In this document: in pieces, positions 1 to 5,436 of the stretch | Layout of the letters: each line of letters opens with the position of its first letter | How positions within the stretch are numbered: position 1 is the first letter of the stretch | Source: Peptostreptococcaceae bacterium | GTDB taxonomy: Bacteria > Bacillota_A > Clostridia > Peptostreptococcales > Anaerovoracaceae | Direction: 5' to 3' | Assembly (NCBI GenBank): GCA_016650135.1 | Contig: JAENWH010000152.1 | Span: forward strand, 1-5,436 | DNA: 5,436 nt | Notes under the pieces: generated by a model | Told to the model about the DNA's origin: nothing | What the model saw: only the letters and a program-made list of their open reading frames with translations | The model's database searches: none | Made by a program: the position numbers and the translations under genes

Positions 1-204
1 CACATTAAATCTTCCGTTTTTTTCGCTTTTTATAAAACCCCGTTCACTAAGCCTTGAAATTAATTTCAGCACAGTTGAAATATGCCAATTTTTGTATTTA
101 AGTCTTTCCATAATCATACTTGTTGAGACTGGTGCATCAAGTTCCCATACAACTTTCATAACTTCAAGTTCAGCATCAGGTAGCCTGCAAAATTTTTCAG
201 ACAT
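1..204 (-). CDS. BlaI/MecI/CopY-family transcriptional repressor (3' end cut by window edge)
   Basis: This is a DNA-binding repressor of the BlaI/MecI/CopY family. Members usually control beta-lactam resistance or copper genes together with a BlaR1-like membrane protease, and are inactivated by cleavage. The visible 68 residues begin MSEKFCRLPDAELEVM, the typical start of the family, followed by a winged-helix fold with a recognition helix around residues 40-58 (WHISTVLKLISRL). The family is about 120-130 residues long, so the dimerisation half and the cleavage site lie beyond the left edge. The ATG at 204 has an AAGGGGGG ribosome site at 213-220, eight bases away. The promoter just upstream carries two boxes like BlaI operators, so autoregulation is likely. 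The target genes are not in the window. The family call is secure, but the exact regulon is unknown. Confidence 0.88.
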   Translation of the reverse strand, partial: MSEKFCRLPDAELEVMKVVWELDAPVSTSMIMERLKYKNWHISTVLKLISRLSERGFIKSEKNGRFNV

Positions 205-241
205 TTTATTTTCCCCCCTTGCAAATTTGTTCTTTATGCAC

Positions 242-270
242 ATTTTACAATTGTCTGACGGAAATGTCAA
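242..270 (-). promoter_or_regulatory. Sigma-A-type promoter of the BlaI-family gene
   Basis: Read on the minus strand, a perfect -35 box TTGACA (265-270) is followed 17 bases later by a -10 box TAAAAT (242-247). This would start transcription near 235, about 30 bases before the ATG at 204. Spacing and sequence are close to the ideal vegetative promoter, so expression should be strong unless repressed. Confidence 0.8.
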
Positions 271-292
271 TACTTATTTTACATTTGTCTGA
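243..292 (-). promoter_or_regulatory. Two near-identical operator-like boxes flanking the BlaI-family promoter
   Basis: The 16-base boxes TTTTACAATTGTCTGA (243-258) and TTTTACATTTGTCTGA (277-292) differ at one base and lie 34 bases apart. Each has a TACA-NN-TGTC core, close to the TACA-NN-TGTA dyad recognised by BlaI and MecI repressors. One box overlaps the -10 element and spacer. The other lies just upstream of the -35 element. This is the usual layout for an autoregulated BlaI promoter. Binding by the adjacent gene product is inferred. Confidence 0.68.
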
Positions 293-327
293 TTGGGTTA
301 CTTTGTATGTAAACTCTTTCTTTATTT

Positions 328-435
328 TCATCCTCCTTGTATCTTGAAAAAATACCTCTGGATAGTTTTGGCAACATAAAGTACTGACTCCACAACCATG
401 ATAACATCGCTGAATTCTAACAAGTTCAGGGTTTT
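328..435 (-). pseudogene. Possible degenerate coding scrap, unrecognised
   Basis: The intergenic stretch from 293 to 454 holds no convincing gene. The minus strand has a 35-codon open stretch ending in TGA at 328-330. Its last part reads SDVIMVVESVLYVAKTIQ and then RYFFKIQGG. It has the look of a protein C-terminus, but there is no ribosome site for its only internal Met (ATG at 399) and a stop lies just upstream at 436. The stop sits inside an AGGAGGATGA string, as in a coupled operon whose next gene has been lost. It may be chance. No family is recognised. Confidence 0.18.
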
Positions 436-442
436 TTATTTT

Positions 443-460
443 TTGAAATTATGGTATAAT
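443..460 (+). promoter_or_regulatory. Extended -10 promoter of the first fic gene
   Basis: The string TATGGTATAAT (450-460) gives a perfect -10 hexamer, TATAAT at 455-460, preceded by the TG-N extended -10 element at 452-454. There is no good -35 box at the usual distance, only a T-run near 432-437. This is tolerated in extended -10 promoters. Transcription would begin near 467, leaving a leader of about 65 bases before the ATG at 534. Confidence 0.62.
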
Positions 461-521
461 ATTAATATGCAAATGACAAAACTAAAGATAGAAATATTCG
501 CGGTTGAATGTAAAATGGGTT

Positions 522-526
522 GGGAG
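522..526 (+). promoter_or_regulatory. Ribosome binding site that sets the fic start at 534
   Basis: GGGAG lies seven bases before the ATG at 534. The reading frame is open back to a TTG at 504, but no ribosome site precedes that codon, so the ATG at 534 is the better start. Confidence 0.6.
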
Positions 527-533
527 AAAATAT

Positions 534-1538
534 ATGGAGAAAGACTATAAACCACCTTTTATGATGACGGAAGAAATCACCAATTTAGTGATTGAAATTG
601 GTGAATTGACGGGAGCTATCGGTGTTATGCAGGAACTGTCACACAATCCGATGCTGAGACGTGAAAATAGAATAAAAACAATTCATTCCTCTCTTGCTAT
701 AGAACAGAATACATTGTCGTTAGAACAAGTTAGTGACGTTATAGATGGAAAAAGAGTTTTAGCACCACCGCAAGATATAAAGGAAGTAAAAAATGCATAT
801 GAAATTTATGAGCAGCTTCATTTACTTAATCCATACAATGTAGAGGATTTACTAAAGGCACACAAGGTGATGATGGCAGAGCTGATTAATGAAGCTGGAA
901 GATTTAGAAGTAAGGGTGTCGGAGTATATGCCGAAACCCATTTAATTCATGCGGGGACACCTCCACAATATGTTCCAGAGTTAATGGCACAGCTTTTTAA
1001 GTGGTTAAAAAATAGTGAAATGCATTCGCTTGTTAAGGCATGTATATTCCATTATGAGTTTGAGTTTATTCATCCATTTGCAGACGGAAACGGACGGATG
1101 GGTAGATTATGGCATACATTGATTTTATCAGAATGGAAAGAATTTTTTGCATGGTTGCCAGTGGAGACATTGATTAAAGAAAGACAGGAGCAGTACTATC
1201 AGGCATTAAATAATTCTAATAATTCGGGTTCATCAACAAAATTTGTTTTATATATGCTGAAAGTTATAAAAGAAACATTAGAAGAGTTACCGGAACAAGC
1301 AAAAGTGGCCGATAAAGTGGCCGATAAAATGACCAATAAAATGACCGATAAGGAAAGAGAAAGATGGGCAAAAATTAAATCTTATATTGACATTCATGGA
1401 GCAATAAAGAATGCAGAAGTTCAGAAAATATTAAGAGTATCTGAGTCAACCGCAAAAAGAATATTAAAGAGGTGTGCAGACCTAAGTCTGTTGCGGGCAG
1501 AAGGTAAAAACAAAGAACGTACATATAATATACTTTAG
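534..1538 (+). CDS. Fic family protein (probable protein AMPylase) with C-terminal winged helix
   Basis: Fic enzymes usually transfer AMP from ATP to a Ser, Thr or Tyr of a target protein. The 334-residue product has the full active-site motif HPFADGNGRMGR at residues 180-191: catalytic His180, the metal ligand Asp184, and the anion-binding loop ending at Arg188 and Arg191. An inhibitory-helix motif (SLAIEQ, Ser53 to Gln58) lies N-terminal to the core, making it class II, self-inhibited through Glu57. Gln58 replaces the usual Gly or Asn. The target-binding flap is near residues 131-145. Residues 258-272 are a repetitive ADKVADKMTNKMTDK linker, and 283-334 form a helix-turn-helix with a wing (ESTAKRILKRCADLSLL). 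It stands alone on the plus strand, with its own promoter, and converges on the fusion gene. Its target is unknown. The family call is secure; activity is inferred from intact residues. Confidence 0.93.
   Translation: MEKDYKPPFMMTEEITNLVIEIGELTGAIGVMQELSHNPMLRRENRIKTIHSSLAIEQNTLSLEQVSDVIDGKRVLAPPQDIKEVKNAYEIYEQLHLLNPYNVEDLLKAHKVMMAELINEAGRFRSKGVGVYAETHLIHAGTPPQYVPELMAQLFKWLKNSEMHSLVKACIFHYEFEFIHPFADGNGRMGRLWHTLILSEWKEFFAWLPVETLIKERQEQYYQALNNSNNSGSSTKFVLYMLKVIKETLEELPEQAKVADKVADKMTNKMTDKERERWAKIKSYIDIHGAIKNAEVQKILRVSESTAKRILKRCADLSLLRAEGKNKERTYNIL
1305..1352 (+). repeat. Four 12-base tandem repeats inside the fic linker
   Basis: Units at 1305-1316 and 1317-1328 are identical (GTGGCCGATAAA). 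Those at 1329-1340 (ATGACCAATAAA) and 1341-1352 (ATGACCGATAAG) are close variants. Each unit encodes four residues of the type V/M-A/T-D/N-K between the Fic core and the winged helix. Since 12 is a multiple of three, gain or loss of a unit changes linker length without breaking the frame. Confidence 0.9.
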
Positions 1539-1740
1539 GTTGTTACCTGTCTTGTAATTCTGATATATTCCTGTGAACCGAAAAAAACGTTTCCACTGCT
1601 ATTGCCAACTACAAACGCCGTATCTTCTCCGACTGCATTAAGAACGGCAATGGCATCACGAGCTTGCTGTTTAATTGTAAAATCATTAGGAAAATTCATG
1701 GCGCTTCTAGCATTTGCACGTCTGTCATATGTAATAACAA
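1535..1740 (-). pseudogene. Alpha/beta-hydrolase gene remnant
   Basis: The minus strand encodes about 67 residues in one frame that resemble the middle of an alpha/beta hydrolase: VITYDRRANARS near 1703-1738, then QQARDAIAVLNAVGEDTAFV, then the nucleophile elbow GNSSG (a G-x-S-x-G motif). Intact relatives are some 250-300 residues long. Here the start and oxyanion-hole region are missing, a terminator sits directly upstream, and the similarity stops right after GNSSG, giving way to an unrelated tail ending in TAA at 1535-1537 inside the fic stop region. The catalytic Asp and His are lost. This is a double-ended fragment and should have no enzyme activity. The family call rests on motif recognition only. 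Confidence 0.6.
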
Positions 1741-1773
1741 AAAGGATGGTGCCAAGCAGGCATCATCCTTTTT
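1739..1773. terminator. Bidirectional rho-independent terminator
   Basis: A 15-base-pair stem (1739-1753 with 1759-1773, one G-U pair) has a five-base loop, AAGCA. The arms begin with five A and end with five T, so either strand gives a hairpin followed by U residues. It lies 41 bases beyond the stop of the fusion gene on the minus strand, which it should terminate. On the plus strand it can also stop readthrough from the fic gene, which ends about 200 bases earlier. Confidence 0.88.
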
Positions 1774-1813
1774 AACCGTTATGTTTGGTGGCTGAAGTCG
1801 TTATTAGATACCG

Positions 1814-4126
1814 TTATTTATATACATTCCTATCTATATATCTGTTCAGCATTTGCAATCCTAGTCTATAATATTCATCCATAGATTCTTTTGGTACAAG
1901 GCTTCCACCTGTAGCCCAAGCTATATGTACCGAATTTGACATTTTATCAGTCAAATTATTTTTCTTTAGGTATTCTAAATGAGATTCATTTTTAAATAAT
2001 TTTACTATCCCTGGAATTCCAGCGCAAGCTGAAGGCTCCAAATAAATTTTTTCAGTGTCGGCTAAAATACTTAACAGAGCATGTAATTTATCATCTTGAA
2101 CTGTATAAATACCACTCAATAATTCTTTTAAAGTTTTTCCCACAAAACCAGAGGGTCTTCCAACAGCCAATCCATCAGCAGCAGTAATGTTATCAATGCC
2201 GAAGTCCTGAACGCATACTTCTTCATTCTTTTCTGTCATCATACCTAAAAGCATACATGGAGAATGGGTTGGTTCTGCAAAAAAGCAGTGGACATTATCT
2301 TTGAATATCAATTTTAATCCAAAAGAAACGCCACCAGGACCTCCGCCAACTCCGCATGGAAGATATACGAAAAGTGGTTTGTCTGAATTAATGATTATAT
2401 CCATATCCTCTAATTGTTTTTTAAGTCTTGACGCGGCAACACTGTAGCCTAAGAATAAATTTTCAGAATTTTCGTCGTCTACAAAGTAGCTCATTGGATC
2501 TGCATCAGACAGCTTTCTTCCTTCTTTAACTGCTTCACTGTAATCTGACGCATATTCAACAACAGTAACACCTTTACTTCTTAAAAGATCTTTTTTCCAC
2601 TGTTTAGCATCTGAAGACATGTGCACTACTACTTTATATCCTACTTTTGCACTCATTATACCAATACTTAATCCTAAGTTTCCTGTAGAACCTACTTGGA
2701 TAGTATATTGATTAAAGAATTTTCTATATTCATCCTGTGCTAATTTTGAATAATCATCTTCGAGTGTTATTAAGTTGTTTTCTAAAACAAGGTCCTCAGT
2801 ATGTTTTAATACCTCATATATTCCACCTCTAGCTTTAATAGAACCTGCGATTGCAAGATGGCTGTCCATTTTTAAGATTAAATCACCAGGTATTTCTTGT
2901 TTAAACATTTTTGAAATAGCTTGTTGCATATTTGGAATTCTAACTATAGGAGATTCTATTATTCCGTTATTTTTTTTTGTTTCTGGAAAATGAGCCATTA
3001 TAAATGGTGAAAAACGATTTAATCTTTCTTCAGCGTCTTTTACATCATCTTCTGTTAAATTTATTTTTTTCATAGCTTCATTAACAGTAGTATAATTAGG
3101 ATTTATCCAAAACACCTCTTCATAATCTATCATATTATTTATTAATTGAAATCTTGAAGCCCATTCCTGTATAGTCTTACCTGCGACTAATTTGTTTTTC
3201 ATAATAATTGGCGCAAGTTCATGATTTCGGGTATTCTCACTTAATCGCACAACCTCACGCATTTGATTCACAAATTGCTCGCCGATTCCAATCTGAGCAG
3301 CAATTTCATCATCGGGCAGCCCCTCTTGCAGCCCTAGAAGGATTAAGTCGATCTTGAGATAGTCCATATTGAAATAGCCTATGTATTTGTCCGTAATGCC
3401 TGGCAGAATATCGGGATTAGGCGAACGGTGTAAGATAGCGGCAGGGATTCCCAAATATTCCGCCAGTTGAAGCGTATGGCTTCGGAAAATGTTTTTCAAG
3501 GGCATAATATCCGCACAATCATCTACCCCGTATTTGACGAACAGACCAACCATTTGCTCCGTTTTATGGGCAGAACCAGCGACCATATAATTGTTCTCTT
3601 CAGCAAATTTGTACACGGCCAGAAGCCTCGCCCTTTGCTTGGAACTGACTTTTGCAAGCAGCTTTCTTCCTACCGGATCAAGTGTTCCTTTCAGTGCATC
3701 GATGTAATAACCTTCGGCTGAGTGACCCCTTTTCTGCAAGATCTTGTTGACCGTGTCTTTCCAGAATTCACGACCTGATAGCGCTGACAGAAAAAGATCC
3801 GAAGTTCCCAAACCTCTCAGGATTGGGCTGATATTGAGTTGAGCTGTTTTAATTTCCAGATGTTTGGCAATCATTCGGCCATATAGATTCGCTTCAGGAT
3901 TTCCAAACCGTTCAGGCAGCATGAGACCAATCACTTTTTCCTTTCCTATCGCACGGGTGCAAAGCGCAGCCGTTACACTGGAGTCGAGACCCCCGGATAT
4001 ACTCACAACAATGCCGTCTCGAAAGGACTCGGTATATTTCTGCTTGATGAATGCCTCAATTACACTGCACCCTTGTTGAGCGTCAATTTGGAATGCCTCT
4101 TTTATCAATTTGGTTTTTACGTTCAC
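1814..4126 (-). CDS. dsdA: NAD-synthase-like / D-serine ammonia-lyase fusion protein
   Basis: This 770-residue protein has two enzyme halves. Residues 1-308 form an ammonia-dependent NAD-synthase-like ATP pyrophosphatase: PP-loop SGGLDSS (44-50), GSAHKTE (184-190), [13 protein letters not shown] (198-210) and [13 protein letters not shown] (235-247). There is an extra segment of roughly 45 residues near 106-155 and no glutaminase domain. Residues 309-770 are a full-length PLP-dependent D-serine dehydratase (D-serine to pyruvate plus ammonia): PLP lysine Lys431 in [15 protein letters not shown] (479-485) and the glycine loop CGVGGGPGG (591-599). Met309 matches a normal DsdA start, but no ribosome site precedes it. 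The GTG at 4126 is chosen because AGGAGGG lies six bases upstream; the frame also opens at ATG 4171, which falls in the -10 box. GC content jumps at the junction. The DsdA function is secure. The synthetase substrate is less sure, because some motif residues deviate. Confidence 0.9.
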   Translation of the reverse strand: MNVKTKLIKEAFQIDAQQGCSVIEAFIKQKYTESFRDGIVVSISGGLDSSVTAALCTRAIGKEKVIGLMLPERFGNPEANLYGRMIAKHLEIKTAQLNISPILRGLGTSDLFLSALSGREFWKDTVNKILQKRGHSAEGYYIDALKGTLDPVGRKLLAKVSSKQRARLLAVYKFAEENNYMVAGSAHKTEQMVGLFVKYGVDDCADIMPLKNIFRSHTLQLAEYLGIPAAILHRSPNPDILPGITDKYIGYFNMDYLKIDLILLGLQEGLPDDEIAAQIGIGEQFVNQMREVVRLSENTRNHELAPIIMKNKLVAGKTIQEWASRFQLINNMIDYEEVFWINPNYTTVNEAMKKINLTEDDVKDAEERLNRFSPFIMAHFPETKKNNGIIESPIVRIPNMQQAISKMFKQEIPGDLILKMDSHLAIAGSIKARGGIYEVLKHTEDLVLENNLITLEDDYSKLAQDEYRKFFNQYTIQVGSTGNLGLSIGIMSAKVGYKVVVHMSSDAKQWKKDLLRSKGVTVVEYASDYSEAVKEGRKLSDADPMSYFVDDENSENLFLGYSVAASRLKKQLEDMDIIINSDKPLFVYLPCGVGGGPGGVSFGLKLIFKDNVHCFFAEPTHSPCMLLGMMTEKNEEVCVQDFGIDNITAADGLAVGRPSGFVGKTLKELLSGIYTVQDDKLHALLSILADTEKIYLEPSACAGIPGIVKLFKNESHLEYLKKNNLTDKMSNSVHIAWATGGSLVPKESMDEYYRLGLQMLNRYIDRNVYK

Positions 4127-4132
4127 AATCAG

Positions 4133-4139
4133 CCCTCCT
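4133..4139 (-). promoter_or_regulatory. Ribosome binding site that sets the GTG start of the fusion gene
   Basis: AGGAGGG on the minus strand ends six bases before the GTG at 4126-4124. The upstream in-frame ATG at 4171 has no comparable site, so translation most likely starts at GTG, giving [12 protein letters not shown] as the N-terminus. Confidence 0.8.
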
Positions 4140-4166
4140 CGAGCGGGAATTACCGGAAAATGCATA

Positions 4167-4195
4167 ATCATAATGGCAATTTCTCAATTGAAAAA
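4167..4195 (-). promoter_or_regulatory. Candidate promoter of the fusion gene
   Basis: A -10-like TATGAT (4167-4172, minus strand) sits about 35 bases before the GTG start. The matching -35 region, 17 bases upstream, reads only TTTTTC, so this is a weak or activated promoter at best. Its position supports the GTG start, since the alternative ATG at 4171 would lie within the -10 box. Confidence 0.4.
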
Positions 4196-4230
4196 TATAT
4201 TTGTCATAATAATAACACCAACAATTGCCA
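4174..4230. repeat. 8-base inverted repeat in the fusion gene's promoter region
   Basis: TGGCAATT (4174-4181) and AATTGCCA (4223-4230) are perfect inverted copies with centres 49 bases apart, and a CAATTG lies between them at 4185-4190. They straddle the candidate -35 region, so they could be paired regulator sites. The spacing is too long for a simple hairpin terminator. Confidence 0.35.
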
Positions 4231-4241
4231 AAATAAAAACC

Positions 4242-4328
4242 CATGAAATCAGGAGTCAGTCCCCACATGTTCATGGAAACGTAATAGTCAGCATCTAAAA
4301 TCCTTAGATACCAGTCACCGCCAACTTC
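4242..4328 (-). pseudogene. Possible nucleotidyltransferase-like gene scrap
   Basis: Directly after the stop of the second fic gene, in another frame, the minus strand reads EVGGDWYLRILDADYY and then VSMNMWGLTPDFM. The VSMNMWG string resembles a motif I associate with sugar nucleotidyltransferases of Firmicutes. No start, catalytic N-terminus or further similarity is present, and the frame soon turns into unlikely sequence. This is at most a short relic. The rest of 4172-4327 holds only the promoter and repeat listed separately. Confidence 0.22.
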
Positions 4329-5374
4329 TATTTTTTCACATAAACGGTTTTCGCTCCGGCACCAACCTTAATTATATATCCTTCCTTTAAAAGTGCCGCA
4401 AGAGTTCTTTCAATGGTAGTCTCGCTAATATCCGGGCAAATATCCATAATTTCTTTTTTTGACACTTTGCCTATTTTCTCATCGAAAACATTTTTTACAC
4501 AATCAGCTTTTGAAAGATTTCGGTGTTTCAGATGGTCAACTCTCGATTCAAATTCCACATAAGCGTTTAAAATAACACCGAGGTAATACCTTACAAAAGG
4601 AGCATAGTCGTTCTCTCCTTCATGCCACCCCGCAGAACTATCCTGAAGCGCTTCATAATAGGTTTCCTTTGTTTTTTCTATTATCATTTCGAGACTGCTA
4701 TATTTACCAACAATATACCACTCTCTGTAAAGCAGTAATAGGGTCAGCAAACGGCTCAACCGGCCATTTCCATCAGTAAATGGATGAATGCACAGAAAAT
4801 CAAGTATAACCATTGGAATAATTATGAGAGGATCATATAATTTCTCATTAAGTGCTTTTAAATAAGCCTCACTGAGATTCTCCATAGTTTCTCTTGTCTG
4901 GTAAGCAGGAACTGGGGTAAACCGGCTTTTTTCCTCACCCTTTGCATCAGTTTCTACAATCATGTTATCTGCATTCTTATAACTACCGCCTGCCGAACTT
5001 CCGGCAAAAGAGTATAATTCACGGTAAAGCTGGAGAATAATATTTGCTGTTGGGGTAATATAATCATAACTTTCATGAATAGTCGCAAGTACTTCTCTAT
5101 AGCCAGCTATTTCCTGCTCGGACTGGTTGCGTGGTTCTGATTTTTCTTTCACCAACTGTGCCAGACGGATATCCGATGTGAAAATACCTTCAATACGATT
5201 AGAAGCACCGATACTTTGAATTTTAGCAATTTCAAGTAACCCAGTCAACACATCCGAATTAGCCTCAATATATAATTCCTGTTTTCCTTTATGTTCATGA
5301 ATCAGGGTCACCATATTTATTATTTCAGGGGTCATCAGTTTTTCTTCAATTATTTTATAATTAAATATCCGCAT
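4328..5374 (-). CDS. Fic family protein (probable protein AMPylase), second copy
   Basis: This 348-residue protein has the complete Fic motif HPFTDGNGRLSR at residues 197-208 (catalytic His197, Asp201, Arg205 and Arg208), so AMP transfer to a protein hydroxyl is expected. A canonical inhibitory motif, SNRIEG (Ser58 to Gly63, with Glu62), lies N-terminal to the core, giving a class II self-inhibited enzyme. The flap and substrate groove lie near residues 128-158. Residues 290-345 form a winged-helix domain (KEIMDICPDISETTIERTL), suggesting DNA binding and perhaps self-regulation. The ATG at 5374 is preceded by AAGGAGG at 5382-5388, seven bases away. Similarity to the first Fic protein is largely confined to the motifs and domain order, so they are not a recent duplication. 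It reads in the same direction as the fusion gene downstream. Target and partner are unknown. Confidence 0.93.
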   Translation of the reverse strand: MRIFNYKIIEEKLMTPEIINMVTLIHEHKGKQELYIEANSDVLTGLLEIAKIQSIGASNRIEGIFTSDIRLAQLVKEKSEPRNQSEQEIAGYREVLATIHESYDYITPTANIILQLYRELYSFAGSSAGGSYKNADNMIVETDAKGEEKSRFTPVPAYQTRETMENLSEAYLKALNEKLYDPLIIIPMVILDFLCIHPFTDGNGRLSRLLTLLLLYREWYIVGKYSSLEMIIEKTKETYYEALQDSSAGWHEGENDYAPFVRYYLGVILNAYVEFESRVDHLKHRNLSKADCVKNVFDEKIGKVSKKEIMDICPDISETTIERTLAALLKEGYIIKVGAGAKTVYVKK

Positions 5375-5385
5375 GCTTGTTCCTC

Positions 5386-5436
5386 CTTCTGCATCACAAA
5401 TTAATCTTCTGCATCATTTTATGCCTTTTTGATGCA
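5386..5436. repeat. Direct and inverted TGATGCA repeats upstream of the second fic gene
   Basis: CTTCTGCATCA occurs at 5386-5396 and again at 5406-5416, start to start 20 bases, about two helical turns. The inverse TGATGCA lies at 5430-5436, at the window edge. The first copy overlaps the ribosome site. Such phased copies suggest operator sites, possibly for the Fic protein's own winged helix. The promoter itself may lie partly outside the window. Confidence 0.5.

Noticed and set aside
92..292. Plus-strand open frame opposite the BlaI-family gene
   Set aside because: It is antisense to a clear family member, has no ribosome site and shows no domain.
245..331. 28-codon minus-strand frame starting MKIKKEFTYKVTQ
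   Set aside because: The AGGAGG abuts the ATG with no spacing and the frame runs through the BlaI-type promoter and operators, so it is unlikely to be a gene.
504..533. TTG start for the first fic gene
   Set aside because: It lacks a ribosome site, while ATG 534 has GGGAG seven bases upstream.
3200..3202. Separate translation of DsdA from ATG 3202
   Set aside because: It matches the native DsdA start, but there is no Shine-Dalgarno sequence before it and no stop codon separates the halves, so a true fusion is more likely.
2775..4079. Plus-strand open frames of 70-85 codons at 2775-2993, 3467-3721 and 3864-4079
   Set aside because: They lie antisense to the fusion gene, whose coding is certain, and show no recognisable features.
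4127..4171. In-frame N-terminal extension of the fusion gene from ATG 4171
   Set aside because: No ribosome site precedes it, it overlaps the candidate -10 box, and the extension covers the strong AGGAGGG site of the GTG start at 4126.
4241..4276. CCATGAA / TTCATGG inverted repeat as a terminator for the second fic gene
   Set aside because: Seven base pairs with a 22-base loop and no T-run; not a credible terminator.
4110..4298. Plus-strand frame and hydrophobic minus-strand stretch (SWVFILAIVGVIIM) around 4190-4250
   Set aside because: Neither has a ribosome site or credible start. The hydrophobic stretch is short and AT-driven, so it was not called as a membrane protein.
1..5436. CRISPR arrays, tRNA, rRNA, transposase genes
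   Set aside because: No regularly spaced repeats, tRNA-like cloverleaf, rRNA sequence or transposase motifs were seen.

Overview
The window looks like accessory DNA from a low-GC Gram-positive bacterium, most likely a clostridial-type Firmicute. It is AT-rich, its genes have strong AGGAGG-type Shine-Dalgarno sites, and it carries a BlaI/MecI-type regulator with a matching promoter and operator pair. The species cannot be named from the sequence alone.

Layout from left to right: (1) 1-204, minus strand, the 5' part of a BlaI/MecI/CopY-family repressor gene that runs off the left edge, with a consensus promoter bracketed by two near-identical boxes (242-292). (2) 293-454, mostly non-coding, with at best a degenerate coding scrap. 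(3) 534-1538, plus strand, a class II Fic protein with a C-terminal DNA-binding-like domain, preceded by an extended -10 promoter. (4) 1535-1740, minus strand, an alpha/beta-hydrolase remnant, followed by a strong bidirectional terminator (1739-1773). (5) 1814-4126, minus strand, one long open frame that joins an NAD-synthase-like ATP pyrophosphatase domain to a complete D-serine ammonia-lyase (DsdA). (6) 4127-4327, the promoter region of the fusion gene and a possible gene scrap. (7) 4328-5374, minus strand, a second, different class II Fic protein, with short repeats upstream at the right edge.

The most notable object is the 770-residue fusion. Its N-terminal enzyme family uses ATP and ammonia to make an amide, while its C-terminal enzyme releases ammonia from D-serine. 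This suggests a self-contained ammonia source that takes the place of the usual glutaminase. That is an inference. The base composition changes sharply exactly at the domain junction (about 25-28% GC on the DsdA side, about 45-50% on the synthetase side), so the gene appears to be a chimera of two sources, possibly recent. The two Fic genes flank it. Neither is obviously its partner, but they and the gene remnants mark the region as recombined, plastic DNA.
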